Part shown: positions 1 to 10,125 of the stretch, piece after piece
Position numbering within the stretch: the stretch's first letter is position 1
How the letters are laid out: the number at the start of each line of letters is the position of its first letter
Assembly (NCBI RefSeq): GCF_910594005.1
Contig: NC_057834.1
Coordinates: forward strand, 105,489,650-105,553,649
Length of the DNA: 64,000 nucleotides
Reading direction: 5' to 3'
From: Cervus elaphus
Taxonomy: Eukaryota; Chordata; Mammalia; Artiodactyla; Cervidae
Translations under genes and position numbers: made by a program
Notes under the pieces: generated by a model
Databases searched by the model: none
The model's input: the letters and a program-made list of their open reading frames with translations, nothing else
Told to the model about the DNA's origin: nothing

Positions 1-226
1 ATCTGATGCGAAGAGCTGACTCATTGGAAAAGACCTTGATGCTGGGAAAGATTGAGGGCAGGAGAAGGGGGCGACAGAGAATGAGATGGTTGTATGGTAT
101 CACCGACTCGATGGGCATGAGTTTAAGCAAATTCTGGGAGATAGTGAAGGACAGGGAAGCCTAGTGTGCTGCAGTCCATGGGGTGGCAAAGAGTCAGACA
201 TGACTTAGCGATTGGATAACAGTAGC
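1..226 (+). mobile_element. BovB LINE, 3' end (cut by window edge)
   Basis: The sequence runs through the typical BovB 3' tail: the gaagagctgactcattggaa segment, the ggagaagggggcgacagag segment and the closing tail with gggtggcaaagagtcagaca near 180-200. BovB is an RTE-clade non-LTR retrotransposon abundant in ruminants. The left side continues outside the window. Confidence 0.93.
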
Positions 227-279
227 ACACTGCAAACTCTCTTGTTTGCATAGGCATGAAATTTGCCCTTGTGTTTATG

Positions 280-345
280 ACTATCATCAGGGCTTAGCAG
301 AAGTGCCTAGCTCATAGTATATGGTAAGTAAATAATAGATGAGAA
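280..345 (+). mobile_element. L2 (or MIR) 3' tail-like fragment
   Basis: The stretch with gcctagctcatagtatatgg followed by aagtaaataatagatgag resembles the L2 3' end (cctggcacatagtaggtgct, then a short A/T-rich repeat tail). It is degraded and short. Confidence 0.4.
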
Positions 346-1656
346 AATAAACAAAAGTAGATGTCAGCAAGTCTGTCTAGATTGTCAACTTCTTGAGAAG
401 TTGGTTGCATTTCAGCCATTCCCTAGCCCAGTCTTTCTGCTGTGAGTTGTTCAACCAACAATAACTGAATTGGGTTTTAATTTTAGGTCTTCATTTCTTT
501 CTGTTGAGTGAGGAAACTTCTATAGCTGACTTGTTGGACTTTGAATTTGTTCGTGACAGAAAAGTGATAGAAAAGTATGCCATTAAATAGTCTTTGCTTG
601 TGTTCTAGCAGATATCCACATGCGAAGTCCTCAACATACTTCCCAGTGAAAAGCCTTCTCATGATAAAGCAGATCAACACAGTGGCTGTTAGCAGCAGAA
701 AGGTAATTGACAAATTTCTGACATGAGTCTGTTTATTCTGCTATTGTCAAGGGTAATCATATTGGTTGAGGAAAATCCTTTTGCCTTGATTCTAAGTGTT
801 CACATGTGAAAATGTTGTCAGACCTGGATTCTGACTGTGAAATCAATGTGTAGAAATTTATGTGTGCATTCACTTTGTGGATGACCCATAACTTTAATGA
901 GGGCAGGACATGATTTATTTGTGAATTAATTGATCAAACTGTTTAGCCACTCATCTATTTGTCTGTTATTTTCTTCTTTTATTTTTAATTCACTCATTTG
1001 CTTGCTTACTTAACAAGTACCAGAATGGTAACTGTGGGCTTAGTAGAGTCAGGGCTATAAACACAAAGACAATGTGTACCAGTACCAGCCCTCAGTGAAA
1101 GTTCAGGATGTGTAAAGTGGTCATAAAAGGCTTCATGGAGAAGTCAATATGAAGAAAAAGAATCCTTCCCTTTGATCAATAAAGGGAAAATGGGATCTTT
1201 ATTTGGTGCTTTTATATTGCTCTTCCTTATTGGGTTCATTTGGTCATTTGCCATGTTGTGTGTGTATGTGTGTGTATAAGCTGTGTATGTGAGTATACAT
1301 ACATTATGTGTGTGTGTGTATTCATATAGCCAATTAGCCTAAATTCTAAAGAGAACTGAAAGAGAGATGGAGAAAATTAAAATTTCTTGTTTTCAAGATT
1401 CCTCATTTACTAAATAATTATTTTTTTTTGGTAAACTGTAGAGTTCATCATTCACACACTCTACTGAAAGAAAAGCCAGTGTACAGTCAGATGAGAGCAC
1501 CGCTGGGTGGTTGGAGTGAGAAGCTGAGTGTGGGTCACTCAATCATCTCCCTCTGAAGAGTGTCTAGGGCATGGAGTTACATTATGTAAAACCTACTGGC
1601 TGAAATTATTACCTTTGTTGTCTCCCTTTCATCTTTTTTTTTTTTAACTTTCAAAG
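346..1656. other. Unassigned, A/T-rich, no gene seen
   Basis: No convincing coding frame or recent repeat apart from the TG tract listed separately. The minus-strand open frame at 483-713 lacks any recognisable domain. A faint L2-like piece (minus strand) may lie near 1095-1165 (aggcttcatggagaagtc). Confidence 0.5.
1255..1320. repeat. Imperfect (TG)n microsatellite
   Basis: Alternating TG dinucleotides interrupted by TATG and ATAC steps. The longest uninterrupted blocks are only about 10 bases. Confidence 0.9.
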
Positions 1657-1668
1657 TTTTATTGACTA

Positions 1669-1762
1669 AAAGTGAAGTGAAGTTGCTCAGTCGTGTCCGA
1701 CTCTTTGTGACCCCATGGACTGTAGCCTGCCAGTCTCCTCTGTCCATGGGATTTTCCAGGAT
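1669..1762 (-). mobile_element. Bov SINE fragment (BovB-derived part) with TSD
   Basis: Contains the diagnostic gttgctcagtcgtgtccgac and ccccatggactgtagcctgc segments. Only about 90 bases of the 3' half are present. An exact 12-base TSD, ttttattgacta, flanks it at 1657-1668 and 1763-1774, so the short copy is a complete insertion event and not a later deletion. Confidence 0.9.
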
Positions 1763-1774
1763 TTTTATTGACTA

Positions 1775-2593
1775 GATCTATGTAGTTAATATATCAAGAA
1801 GCATAGCTGTAGCATTATTTTCCATGCATAAGGTTCCCGCTGATGAAGAAGAATCTACCAATATCATGGGGGGGAAAGTTCACAGCTGCAAATGTCTCTC
1901 AACTTGCAAGCAGGGTCATCCAAAGGGTCTCCTGGAAACTTTGGCCCAGATCACAGAGGTAGTGACCAGATCTCTAATGGGATCCCAGGTATGTCTGAAA
2001 TACTTCAGGCCCATCAAATAGTGCATAAGATGATGAAGTAAACACACTCATGAGCCCACAGTCAGCATAAGAATAAAATTTTATCACTATTATGGAAGGC
2101 TACTGTTACCCCCTCTTCAATTACATTTCCCCTGTTCTCACCATGCCCCCTTCCTATCTTCCCCTTATGGATTTGTGGTGAGTACTTTCAGCCTGCCACC
2201 ATTTTCTAAAGGCCATGGGATATAATTTGGCTTGTATGAACTTTAGATTTCAGTTATTCAGCAAGGAGAATTTCCAACTCTTTTGCATTTTCTACCTTGG
2301 ATTATCACCAATTTTTTTTTAAGTTGATCTGACCCTTGGAAGATAATTTAAACTTAACTGAGGTGTAAGTAGGTGGTTTCAACTAGAGTACATCATCCCA
2401 CAGAGACCATGGTCAAGCTCCCCATTGATTCAGCTCAGTTATCATGAATAACAATATGAGTGGGAGGAAACAGGATGATGTAAAAATTAAAAATTGGGTT
2501 ATTAATCCTGGAGGAAGGTTAATGAGAAATTTGGGAAGTGCAATTGCCATCCGGTTTTTTTAGGGGCTCTCATTCTCCTTCACACTTCTGACA
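1775..2593. other. Mostly unassigned; possible very old repeat at 2040-2170
   Basis: The segment near 2045-2080 (actcatgagcccacagtcag, then gcataagaataaaatttta) resembles an old mammalian interspersed repeat I cannot name with certainty. The 65-residue frame at 1824-2021 has no recognisable domain. Nothing else stands out. Confidence 0.35.
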
Positions 2594-2608
2594 CCTGATC
2601 GGTCATCA

Positions 2609-2831
2609 TGCGTGTGTGCTAAGTCACTTCAGTCGTGTCAGACTCTTTGTGACCCTATGGACTGTAGCCCCTCAGGGTCTTCTGTCCATGGGGATTCTCT
2701 AGGCAAGGATACTGCAGGGGGTTGCCATGTCCTCCTCCAGGAGATCTTCCCTACCCAGGGATTGAACCCGAGTCTCTTACATCTCCTGCATTGGCAGGTG
2801 GATTCTTTACCACTAGCACCACCTGGGAAGC
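2609..2831 (-). mobile_element. Bov-tA SINE
   Basis: Full-length copy on the minus strand, from gctaagtcacttcagtcgtg through the tRNA-derived head that reads ccacctgggaagccc here. Flanked by a 15-base TSD with one mismatch (cctgatcggtcatca at 2594-2608, cctgattggtcatca at 2832-2846). Confidence 0.95.
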
Positions 2832-2849
2832 CCTGATTGGTCATCAAGT

Positions 2850-3870
2850 GTTCTCAATTCCTCTTCTGAAACATCTGTCAACTCTGCGCCTCCCTCTTCA
2901 CCGCCTACTCACGGCCTGTAGTCAGGCTCTTATCACTCTGGACTCTTCTTTTGTAATAAGTTCTTAACTCACTTCATGCTGCCTCTAATTCTATCCCTTT
3001 TACTGAATCCAGAGAGATCTTTCTGAAACACAAATCAGAGTCGTTTACCTCATTTTTCTTAACACCTTTCATCGGCTTCTCATGGCCTTCAGAGTAACAT
3101 CTGGTATTCATACTTGGGGGTCCCTGCCCACGCACAGGGGTCTGTGTGTCATCCCTCTGTCTTTACCTCCCCACTCTTGCTTCAATCACGTTGTGTTCCA
3201 TCTAGTTTTTTCCTCTCATGTAGATGTGCCTGTGGGGGCTCCCTGGGAAGCTCAGTGGCAAAGAATCTGCCGGCAATGCAGGAGCCACAGGAGACATAGG
3301 CTTGATCCTTGGGTCGGGAAGATTCCCCTGGAGGAGGGCATGGCAATCCACTCCAGCATGCTTGCCTGGAGAATCCCCATGGACAGAGGAGCCTGGGGGG
3401 CTAAGTCCATAGGGTCTCAAAGAGTCAGACACAGCTGAAGTGACTTAGCCTGCATGCATGCAGATGTGCCTGTGACTTCGGTGATCTACTACTTGTCCTC
3501 AAGGCTTAGGTCTAGTGTCACTCCTTCTGGATAACTTTCCTTTGTTAACCCTTTCTGAGTCCTCATAACACCCTTGAACTCTTCCATCTTTGCACATAAT
3601 ACATTATTTTACAGGTTTTTATTTGTCTGTCTTCCTCTCTGGACTGAAGGCCCTTTAGAAGGTAGGATTGTTATTTCTCATCTTGCTTAGTTTGATCCAT
3701 ATGTGTGAAATGGATGAATGTGCGCATGCGTGAAACTAGAGGAGGAAAACTGAGAGTCATTCTTCCACTTGAATGTAAGGTCGTGGGTTTTTGACTGTTT
3801 TGTTCTTTGCTGTAGCTTCTGCACCAAGCACCTTGGCATATAATCGACATTCAATAAACAACTGATGAGG
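2850..3870 (+). mobile_element. L2 LINE fragment, split by a Bov-tA
   Basis: Degraded but follows L2 order: gagagatctttctgaaacac and catggccttcagagtaaca upstream; ccttctggataactttcc, gactgaaggccctttagaa and the end with gcatataatcgacattcaat downstream of the SINE at 3235-3461. L2 is an ancient CR1-like LINE that long predates ruminants. Confidence 0.75.
3235..3461 (+). mobile_element. Bov-tA SINE inserted in L2
   Basis: tRNA-derived head ggctccctgggaagctcagt, then the BovB-derived tail ending acacagctgaagtgacttag. The 13-base TSD agatgtgcctgtg occurs exactly at 3222-3234 and 3462-3474. Confidence 0.95.
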
Positions 3871-4072
3871 AAATGGACTCAGATTCTTCTGTGTGACTCC
3901 ACAGGGTAGACAGGATTTCTTCTGCTTGACAGTGGGTAGAAATTCCAGGGATATTATCTGGGGGATCTGTTCTAGTCCTGCAATTTGCCAGCGGGAGGCT
4001 CAGCTTTGCGCAGGCCATGAGCCAACGTAAATCAGGTCTAGCAGCATGATTGGCACTCCCTTCCCACTGGAT

Positions 4073-4230
4073 GGTTTTCAAAACACAGTCTGTGGACCAC
4101 CTGGGAAGCACCTGCACTAGAGTCAGCTGAGGTAGATGTTAATATTGCAGGTCTCTGGGTCCTCAGGAGACTAGACAAATCAGAATTATTGGGGTGGCTC
4201 CAGCAATCTGCTTTCCATTTGTCTCCTGTG
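4073..4230 (-). mobile_element. MER5A-like hAT-Charlie remnant
   Basis: Order and wording match the reverse of MER5A: ttttcaaaacacagtctgtg, ggaccacctgggaagcacct, aatcagaattattggggtgg, ctccagcaatctgc. Terminal repeats are eroded. Confidence 0.7.
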
Positions 4231-4379
4231 GACACTGGGAAAGTTGAACAATGGTGTGGGCTACACTAGAAGCGTAATAAATACCCCAATCACTTCAGGA
4301 GATCTAGAAGAGGTTGAGCAGCCTATTTTGGGTACCACTAGGCATGCGTCTGACTCTCCAACTCATCCCCTCAGTAGTA

Positions 4380-4425
4380 CATGAACAGCGCAGTATAGGC
4401 ACTCAGCAATATTTGCTGAAAAGAA
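4380..4425 (+). mobile_element. L2/MIR 3' tail-like fragment
   Basis: The phrase cagtataggcactcagcaat followed by atttgctgaaaagaatg parallels the L2 end (catagtaggcactcaataaa, then tgttgaatgaatg). Short and degraded. Confidence 0.45.
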
Positions 4426-4467
4426 TGAAAATGGGGCTTTTTTTCAAGCCCCCCTCAAAAGAAAATG

Positions 4468-4498
4468 GGGCTTGAAATTGAGGAATCACAGTTGTAAC
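4468..4498 (+). repeat. 31-base direct repeat, copy 1
   Basis: Begins gggcttgaaattgaggaatc and differs by one base from the second copy at 4801-4831. The copies start 333 bases apart. No family recognised. Confidence 0.9.
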
Positions 4499-4800
4499 AT
4501 GGGTTCAAAGACTTGTTCATGCAAAATTAGGTAAATACACATAAGGGATGCTAAGTGTTTGTTATTTATCTATATACTGAGGAAAGGCTGAATAATTTAT
4601 ACGAACCAACTGTCAGATCTGGTTATTTTTTGGACTTGAAATTCCCTTTATATTTGCAAACAACACCACAGATAATAAGTCATTAAGTTTCTCCTCTAGC
4701 AGTTTTTTAAATAAAAGTAACATTTTTTGAGCATTACAAAATCCAAATAAAGATGAATCCCTTAGAGGTCACTTGAAATTGATCCGGATAAACGAAACCA

Positions 4801-4831
4801 GGGCTTGAAATTGAGGAGTCACAGTTGTAAC
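4801..4831 (+). repeat. 31-base direct repeat, copy 2
   Basis: Begins gggcttgaaattgaggagtc; 30 of 31 bases match copy 1. Confidence 0.9.
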
Positions 4832-5404
4832 GACCTTAATCGATTTGCAAAACACTCACCAGGAAGGAGGATGAGAAGATATATAAACATGGCGCACACA
4901 ACATAAACACTTTATTTCATTTGGCAGGAGATATCTTTTAGGGAGGGCAATGGAGGGGCCTGTTTCCCTTTCTGTTTGGCATGTCTCCTTTTTAGTATTT
5001 ACAAAGCATTGGCATCTTCAGGGACACCTTGACACTTTCCTGCCTAGGATCCCCCTTTCTAATCATCAGAGATACCAGCAACAGAAAGAATCCAGAAATC
5101 CCTGTGAGGCTGGGAATACCTTTGCAAAATCAACTATGAAATTTCCTGACTCTTACATTTGGAATTTTCAGCAGGTGACTTTGGATTTCTCCAAGGTTGT
5201 GCTTTTTGATCCAGTGAGTCTGGAATTATTTTTACCCTTCTCGCTTTAACACATTTCAATATTTCTATTGATTTGGATATTGGAAAGAGATGATTAAAAT
5301 GCTGTCACTTGCTAATGATCATTTGATTTTCAAGGATATAATCTTATAATGCTGAATATTACCTCCCTATTCCTCATCTCTTTTATTTCATGGAGGGGGA
5401 GGGG
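4832..5404. other. Unassigned sequence
   Basis: No repeat family or domain recognised. A plus-strand frame at 4950-5249 (99 residues) has no known motif, signal peptide or neighbouring splice context, so I treat it as chance. Confidence 0.5.
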
Positions 5405-5407
5405 ATG

Positions 5408-5822
5408 CACTTTAGAGTAGGTTTAATGGTGGCCCCCTCCCCCCAAAATATATATCTACTCAGAACCTGTATAGGTGATCTTACTTGGAAAAAAGTGTTC
5501 TGCAGTTGTAACTGAGGTTCTCAAGATTAGGCAATCCTGGATGATGTGAGTAGGACTAATTCCCATGGTATGTGTCCCTAGAGGAGAAGGAGAAGACAGG
5601 CATGGGTGGGTGATGTGAAGATGGAAGCAGAGACTGGAGTGATGTATTCACTAGCCAAAGAGCATCAAGTGTTGTTGGTAGCCACTGGAAGCCAGGAGAG
5701 CTCCAGATCTGCTGACTCCTTGATTTCAGACTTCTGGCCTCCAAAGCTGTGAAAGAATACATTTCTGGTGTTTTAAGCCACCCAGTTTATGGTAATTTGT
5801 TAGAGTTGCCCTAAGAAATGAA
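5408..5822 (+). mobile_element. MLT1-type LTR (ERVL-MaLR)
   Basis: Ancient solo LTR remnant. The 5' part carries the C-rich run and the actcagaacctgtataggtg step; the 3' part has gacttctggcctccaaagct and gttttaagccacccagttta, followed by ggtaatttgttagagttgcc, the hallmark end of MLT1 LTRs. No internal retroviral sequence is attached. Confidence 0.8.
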
Positions 5823-5887
5823 TGCATTCTGTTTTGGACCCAATCTTTCCAGTTTTCTGCTACTTTAGTCTGCTACAGACTAACCAT

Positions 5888-5910
5888 CTGCTGCTGCTGC
5901 TGCTGCTGCT
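5888..5910. repeat. (CTG)n trinucleotide tract in Bov-A2
   Basis: Between seven and eight uninterrupted CTG units at the 3' (tail) end of the minus-strand Bov-A2, a common and often length-variable feature of this SINE. Confidence 0.95.
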
Positions 5911-6183
5911 AAGTTGCGTCAGTCGTGTCTGACTCTGTGTCTGACTCTGTGCGACCCCATAGACAGTAGCCCACCAGGCTCCCCCATCCCTGGGATTCTC
6001 CAGGCAAGAATACTGGAGTGGGTTGCTATTTCCTTCTCCAATGCATGAAAGTGAAAAGTGAAAGTGAAATCGCTCAGTCGTGTCCAACTCTTCGCGACCC
6101 CATGGACTGTAGTCTAACAGCCCCCTCCGTCCGTGGGATTTTCTGGGCAAGAGTACTGGTGTGGGTTGCCGTGTCCTTCTCTG
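5890..6183 (-). mobile_element. Bov-A2 SINE (two BovA units)
   Basis: Two related units in tandem: one from gttgcgtcagtcgtgtctga to ggttgctatttccttctcc, then the linker gcatgaaagtgaaaagtgaa and a second unit from tcgctcagtcgtgtccaact. The TSD is acagactaaccatct at 5875-5889 versus acagactaacatct at 6184-6197. A 12-base segment (tctgactctgtg) is tandemly doubled at 5928-5951. Confidence 0.93.
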
Positions 6184-6189
6184 ACAGAC

Positions 6190-7266
6190 TAACATCTACT
6201 TCTGCTTTACTGACTATACCAAAGCCTTTGGCTGTGTGGATCATAACAAACTATGGAAAGTTCTTAAAGAGATGGGAATACAGACCACCTGACCTGCCTC
6301 CTGAGAAATATGTATGCAGGTCAAGAAGCAACAGTTAGAACTGGACATGGAACAACAGACTGGTTCAAAATAGGGAAAGGGTATGTCAGAGCTGTATATT
6401 GTCACTCTGTTTATTTAACTTATATGCAGAGTACATCATGAGAACCTCTGGGCTTGATGAAGCACAAGCTGGAATCAAGATTGCCAGGAGAAATATCAAT
6501 AACCTCAGATATGCAGATGACACCACCCTTATAGCAGAAAGCAAAGAAGACAGTGAAAGAGGAGAGTGAAAAAGTTGGCTTAAAGCTCAACATTCAGAAA
6601 ACTAAGGTCATGGCATCCGGTCCCATCACTTCATGGCAAATAGATGGGGAAACAGTGGAAACAGTGAGAGACTTTATTTTTTGGGGCTTCAGAATCACTG
6701 CTGATGGTGACTGCAGCCATGAAATTAAAAGATGCTTGCTCCTTGGAAGAAAACTTATGACCAACCTAGACAGCATATTAAAAAAGCAGAGATGTTACTT
6801 TACCACAAAGGTCTGTCTAGTCAAAGCTATGGTTTTTCTAGTAGTCATGTATGGATGTGAGAGTTGGACTATAAAGAAAGCTGAAAGCTAAAGAATTGAT
6901 GCTTTTGAACTGTGGTGTTGGAGAAGACTCTTGAGAGTCCCTTGGACTGCAAGGAGATCCAGCCAGTCAATCCTAAAGGAAATCAGTCCTGAATATTCAT
7001 TGGAAGGACTGATGCTGAAGTTGAAAGTCCAATACTTTGGCCACCTGATGGAAGAGCTGATTCATTGGAAAAGACCCTAATGCTAGGAAAGATTGAAGGT
7101 GGGAGAAGAAAGGTACAACAGGAGATGAGATGGTTGGATGGCATCACTGATTCAATGGACATGAGTTTGAGGAAACTCCAGGATTTGGTGATGGACAGGG
7201 AAGCCTGGTGTGCTGCAGTCCATGGGGTCACAGAGTTGGACATGACTGAGTGACTTAACTGAACTG
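6190..7266 (+). mobile_element. BovB LINE, 5'-truncated
   Basis: Covers the BovB region from within the reverse-transcriptase domain (ctacttctgctttactgact) to the 3' tail (gtgacttaactgaactgag). Its 5' edge abuts the Bov-A2 above, which inserted at the truncation point. Open frames are broken (see the pseudogene entry). Confidence 0.95.
6198..6891 (+). pseudogene. BovB reverse-transcriptase remnant (broken)
   Basis: Encodes the C-terminal half of an RTE-type reverse transcriptase. The YADD catalytic motif is at 6510-6521. The downstream frame at 6553-6891 (112 residues, with IQKTKVMASG and YGCESWTIKK) lies in a different reading frame, because the stretch between YADD and 6553 is about 22 bases shorter than in other BovB copies. 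With the 5' truncation this cannot make a working enzyme. Confidence 0.85.
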
Positions 7267-7375
7267 AGTCTGTTACAAGGCTAGACTTATCCTGACGTTG
7301 GAGGTCTCCTGCTTTGATGAGAGATCTTACTCCACAGTGTGCTGGGCAACCGGACTTTGCGAACAACCATGGTCA

Positions 7376-7596
7376 TCTTCCCAGGTGGTGCTAATGGTAA
7401 AGACCCCGCCTGCCAATGCAGGAGACAAGAGATGTGGGTTTGATCCCTGGGTTGGGAAGATCTCCTGGAGGAGGGAATGGCAACCCACTTCAGTATTCTT
7501 GCCTGGAGAATCCCATGGACAAAAGAGCCTGGTACACTACAGTTCATAGGGTTCCAAAGAGTCAGACAGGACTGAAAGGACTTAGCCTGCACACAT
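7376..7596 (+). mobile_element. Bov-tA SINE
   Basis: Head tcttcccaggtggtgctaat, middle tccctgggttgggaagatct, tail gtcagacaggactgaaagga. No clear TSD. Confidence 0.93.
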
Positions 7597-7599
7597 TGT

Positions 7600-7945
7600 C
7601 CTAAGAGATTTACATGCATTATTTTACTTAAAAATTTTTTTTTTTGGCCACACCACTTGATATGAGGGATCCTAGTTCATCTACAAGGGACCGAACCTGA
7701 GCTCCCTGCCTTGGAAGCATGGAATCTTAACCACTGGACGACCAGGGATGTCCCTACATGCATTATCTTATTCAGTCTCCACAGTCAGTCTCTAAAGTTG
7801 GTTTCATCATTTTCTTCCATTTTCTAAGTGAGGAAATGGAGGCTCAGAGGATGTACCTGGTACACACTTAGGTGATTATACTGTTCAGAGCAGGGCTGAG
7901 CTCTGAACTTGGGTCAGCCTCACTCCAGAGTCTTTCCCTCAAACC
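7600..7945 (-). mobile_element. MIR SINE, split by a CHR-2
   Basis: Reverse MIR: tacatgcattattttactta at the left, then after the CHR-2 ttttctaagtgaggaaatgg, aggctcagaggatgtacctg and agcagggctgagctctgaac. MIR is an ancient tRNA-derived SINE. Confidence 0.85.
7627..7754 (-). mobile_element. CHR-2-type SINE
   Basis: Reverse copy with a T-rich left end (A tail), ggccacaccacttgatatga, gtgccttggaagcatgg-like middle and the head ccactggacgaccagggatg. Flanked by a 16-base TSD with one mismatch (tacatgcattatttta at 7611-7626, tacatgcattatctta at 7755-7770). CHR SINEs are tRNA-Glu-derived and shared by cetartiodactyls. Confidence 0.88.
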
Positions 7946-8319
7946 CCGCTGAATTTCAGGGAAAACAGGGAGCAGAGCTTTGACACTGATGAGAGCATGC
8001 TTGGTGATCTGGGTGACTTCTCAGGGCCTAGAAATCTCTGCAGACTAACTCACCAAGGACTCCCAGGATGTGACTCAATCTGATTTAATCCCCGAAACTA
8101 CCTTATGAAAAAAATCCTTATTAGCAATTACAAGTTACTTCAAGTCATGTGATATTGAGGTTGCTCATGAACAGAAAAGACCACTAACATTAAATTTTAG
8201 AATCTATTTAGTTTGTGAATCACTTTATATCGAAAAATGTATCTTTAGACTAAAAAAACATTGATAAATAGCCCTCCGATCTCTTTGTAGGAAGGATATT
8301 TTAAGCCTAAAATTAAGAG
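7946..8319. other. Unassigned sequence
   Basis: No repeat or coding signal recognised. Confidence 0.5.
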
Positions 8320-8426
8320 GAGGAATCATGAAGGAAAATTTAGATAGGCTTAACTACATAAAAATTGACTAATACCTGTAGGTCAAAAAATTTGAAGCAA
8401 AAGTAAAGGGCAAGCATTGCAGCAAG

Positions 8427-8546
8427 CTCATGTTCCCTTCTCCCCCCACCCCCGACTCTGCTCTGTCCCATGAGTGAGCAAGGTAACCTGTTACTTGTTC
8501 TTGCTTCCCCATGCTGTAGCAGGGGCCCAATAAAGCCTTGTCTGAA
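8427..8546 (+). mobile_element. Endogenous-retrovirus LTR-like fragment
   Basis: A compact C/T-rich segment followed by gcaggggcccaataaagcct and ttgtctgaa, with an AATAAA polyadenylation signal placed as in the R region of retroviral LTRs. It interrupts otherwise continuous old L1 sequence. No coding retroviral sequence accompanies it. The family is not identified. Confidence 0.5.
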
Positions 8547-8662
8547 AAAATTATTTAGGTAATGCAACAAATATGAAGAAAAACCTAATAGCCTTAATGT
8601 ATAAAGACATCATATATATTCGGAAGACAATAATATTACCCAATGTAAAATAGATAGCCAAT

Positions 8663-8860
8663 AGAAATTTGCTATATGACTCAGGGAACATAAACAGGGG
8701 CTCTGTAACAGCCTAGAGGGGTGGGAAACGGTGGGACGGGGAACAGAGGTTCAAGAGGGAGGGGACATTTGCACACCTATGGATAATTCATGTTGATAAA
8801 TGGCAGAAATTAAACCAATATATGCAAAGCCATCATCCATCTATTAAAAAGAAACAAGTA
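8663..8860 (+). mobile_element. Artiodactyl-type L1 3' UTR fragment
   Basis: Carries gctatatgactcagggaaca, acaggggctctgtaacagcc, gttcaagagggaggggacat and ttcatgttgataaatggcag, the wording of ruminant L1 3' UTRs. Lies inside an older L1. Confidence 0.75.
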
Positions 8861-9061
8861 TAATTAAAAAATATTACACAATAGATAAATAAAGCAAGGG
8901 AATAGTGAGGTAAATTATGTTATGTCCATATAATAAGACATTAAGTCATCATCTAAATGATGTTTAGAAGAGTATTCAGCAGCAGGAAGATCCTCATTAT
9001 GAAATGCTAAATCCACAAAGCAAGCTGTGAAACATATTCACTATAATATCATAAGGAAAGG

Positions 9062-9300
9062 TAACATCTATTCCTGACTCCTTGTGTGCCTAGCACTGCA
9101 CTGAATGCTTTCTATGTCTTACCTCCTTGAGTCCCCCAAACAACATAAGGAGGGCTGTCCTGCTACAATTTCCATTTTATAATTGAGGTGCATAAGGCTC
9201 AGAAAGGTTGAGTAACTTGCTCAGTGTCATCCAACAAACTCATAATGTAGCTGTGATTCAAATCCAGGTCTGTCCTTAAACCTGGGTAACTCTTTCCCTT
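9062..9300 (-). mobile_element. MIR SINE, near full length
   Basis: Reverse MIR: tgtgcctagcactgcactga, atttccattttataattgag, ggctcagaaaggttgagtaa, cttgctcagtgtcatccaac, gattcaaatccaggtctgtc. Confidence 0.9.
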
Positions 9301-9304
9301 TCTA

Positions 9305-9400
9305 ATGGTTTACTACACTATAAGTCACTTGATGTGGGGATCCTGTTTTTAAATCTTTGTAATTTTCATAGTGCTTTGCAAAAAATTCATACTTGCTGAA
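9305..9400 (+). mobile_element. L2 3' end-like fragment
   Basis: Weak match to the L2 end (ggggatcctgtttttaaatc, tttgtaattttcatagtgct, acttgctgaatggtggg). Confidence 0.45.
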
Positions 9401-10125
9401 TGGTGGGAGATAGCTACTTATTGATTAAGAGAATAGGTCTGATAGGTTGACTGATCTGGGTAGCGCTGGACAAGGGAATCACTCCCAGGGTCAGTTTCTA
9501 CACCACAGTAAATTGTGGTGAGGAGTAAGTAAATTTGCCTACTTGGAAGCTTAGCTTGGTGCCGTGTGCATAGAGTGTACAGAAAATAGCAGGTGATACT
9601 GAATCCAATGGTATAATACCTCTTTGTGTAGTATGGCAACATATTTATAATTTTAACAGTTGGTACTAACATTTTCCTTAGGGAATAAAGTGTTTTTGTT
9701 TGTGGTTCGCAACCTTGTGGTTCACTAAGGGTATTTGAAATCAAAGGGTAGGAGTGATGTTAGCTCAACTTTCTGTATTGTTCCCCAACCCCCTCAAAAA
9801 GAGGGTTCAAACTGTTGCATCTCAGGAATAAGATTTTCTTTCTCCTGAGAGAGAAGAGAAGAGAGGAGTACAAAGGGGTGAGGCTGAGTTGGTGAGAAGG
9901 CAATGAATGAGCTACAAGAAGGCTGAGAGAAGTGCCACTGAAATGCTCTGGCGGCGAGAGGGTCCTGGCTTTTATGTTTAATAGTTTGCATGATGTTGTG
10001 TTTCTGTAATACTGCTCCCTTCTCTTCTTTCTGCACTCCCGGCAATTTCTTCCAAAAATCTACTGAACTCGTATATGCTTTGCAAGAACTTTTAAATGAG
10101 TAGAAATGACCTCTTTCCTGACCAG
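9401..10125. other. Unassigned sequence
   Basis: Open frames at 9418-9744 (minus) and 9794-10045 (minus) show no domain. A weak MIR-like trace may lie near 9525-9590. Otherwise nothing recognised. Confidence 0.45.

Larger units (their letters stand above)
8320..9055 (+). mobile_element. Old L1 LINE fragment, mosaic
   Basis: Matches the ORF2 3' region of old mammalian L1: ggcttaactacataaaaatt, ctgtaggtcaaaaaatttga, gccttaatgtataaagacat and, further right, gttatgtccatataataaga and aaagcaagctgtgaaacata. Two foreign segments interrupt it: an LTR-like piece at 8427-8546 and a younger L1 3' end at 8663-8860. All frames are broken. Confidence 0.7.

Noticed and set aside
6553..6891. 112-residue frame as a possible gene
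   Set aside because: It is the C-terminal RT part of a 5'-truncated BovB with a frameshift upstream.
8427..8546. Polyadenylation signal of a host gene
   Set aside because: The AATAAA sits in an LTR-like insert within an L1, with no gene upstream.
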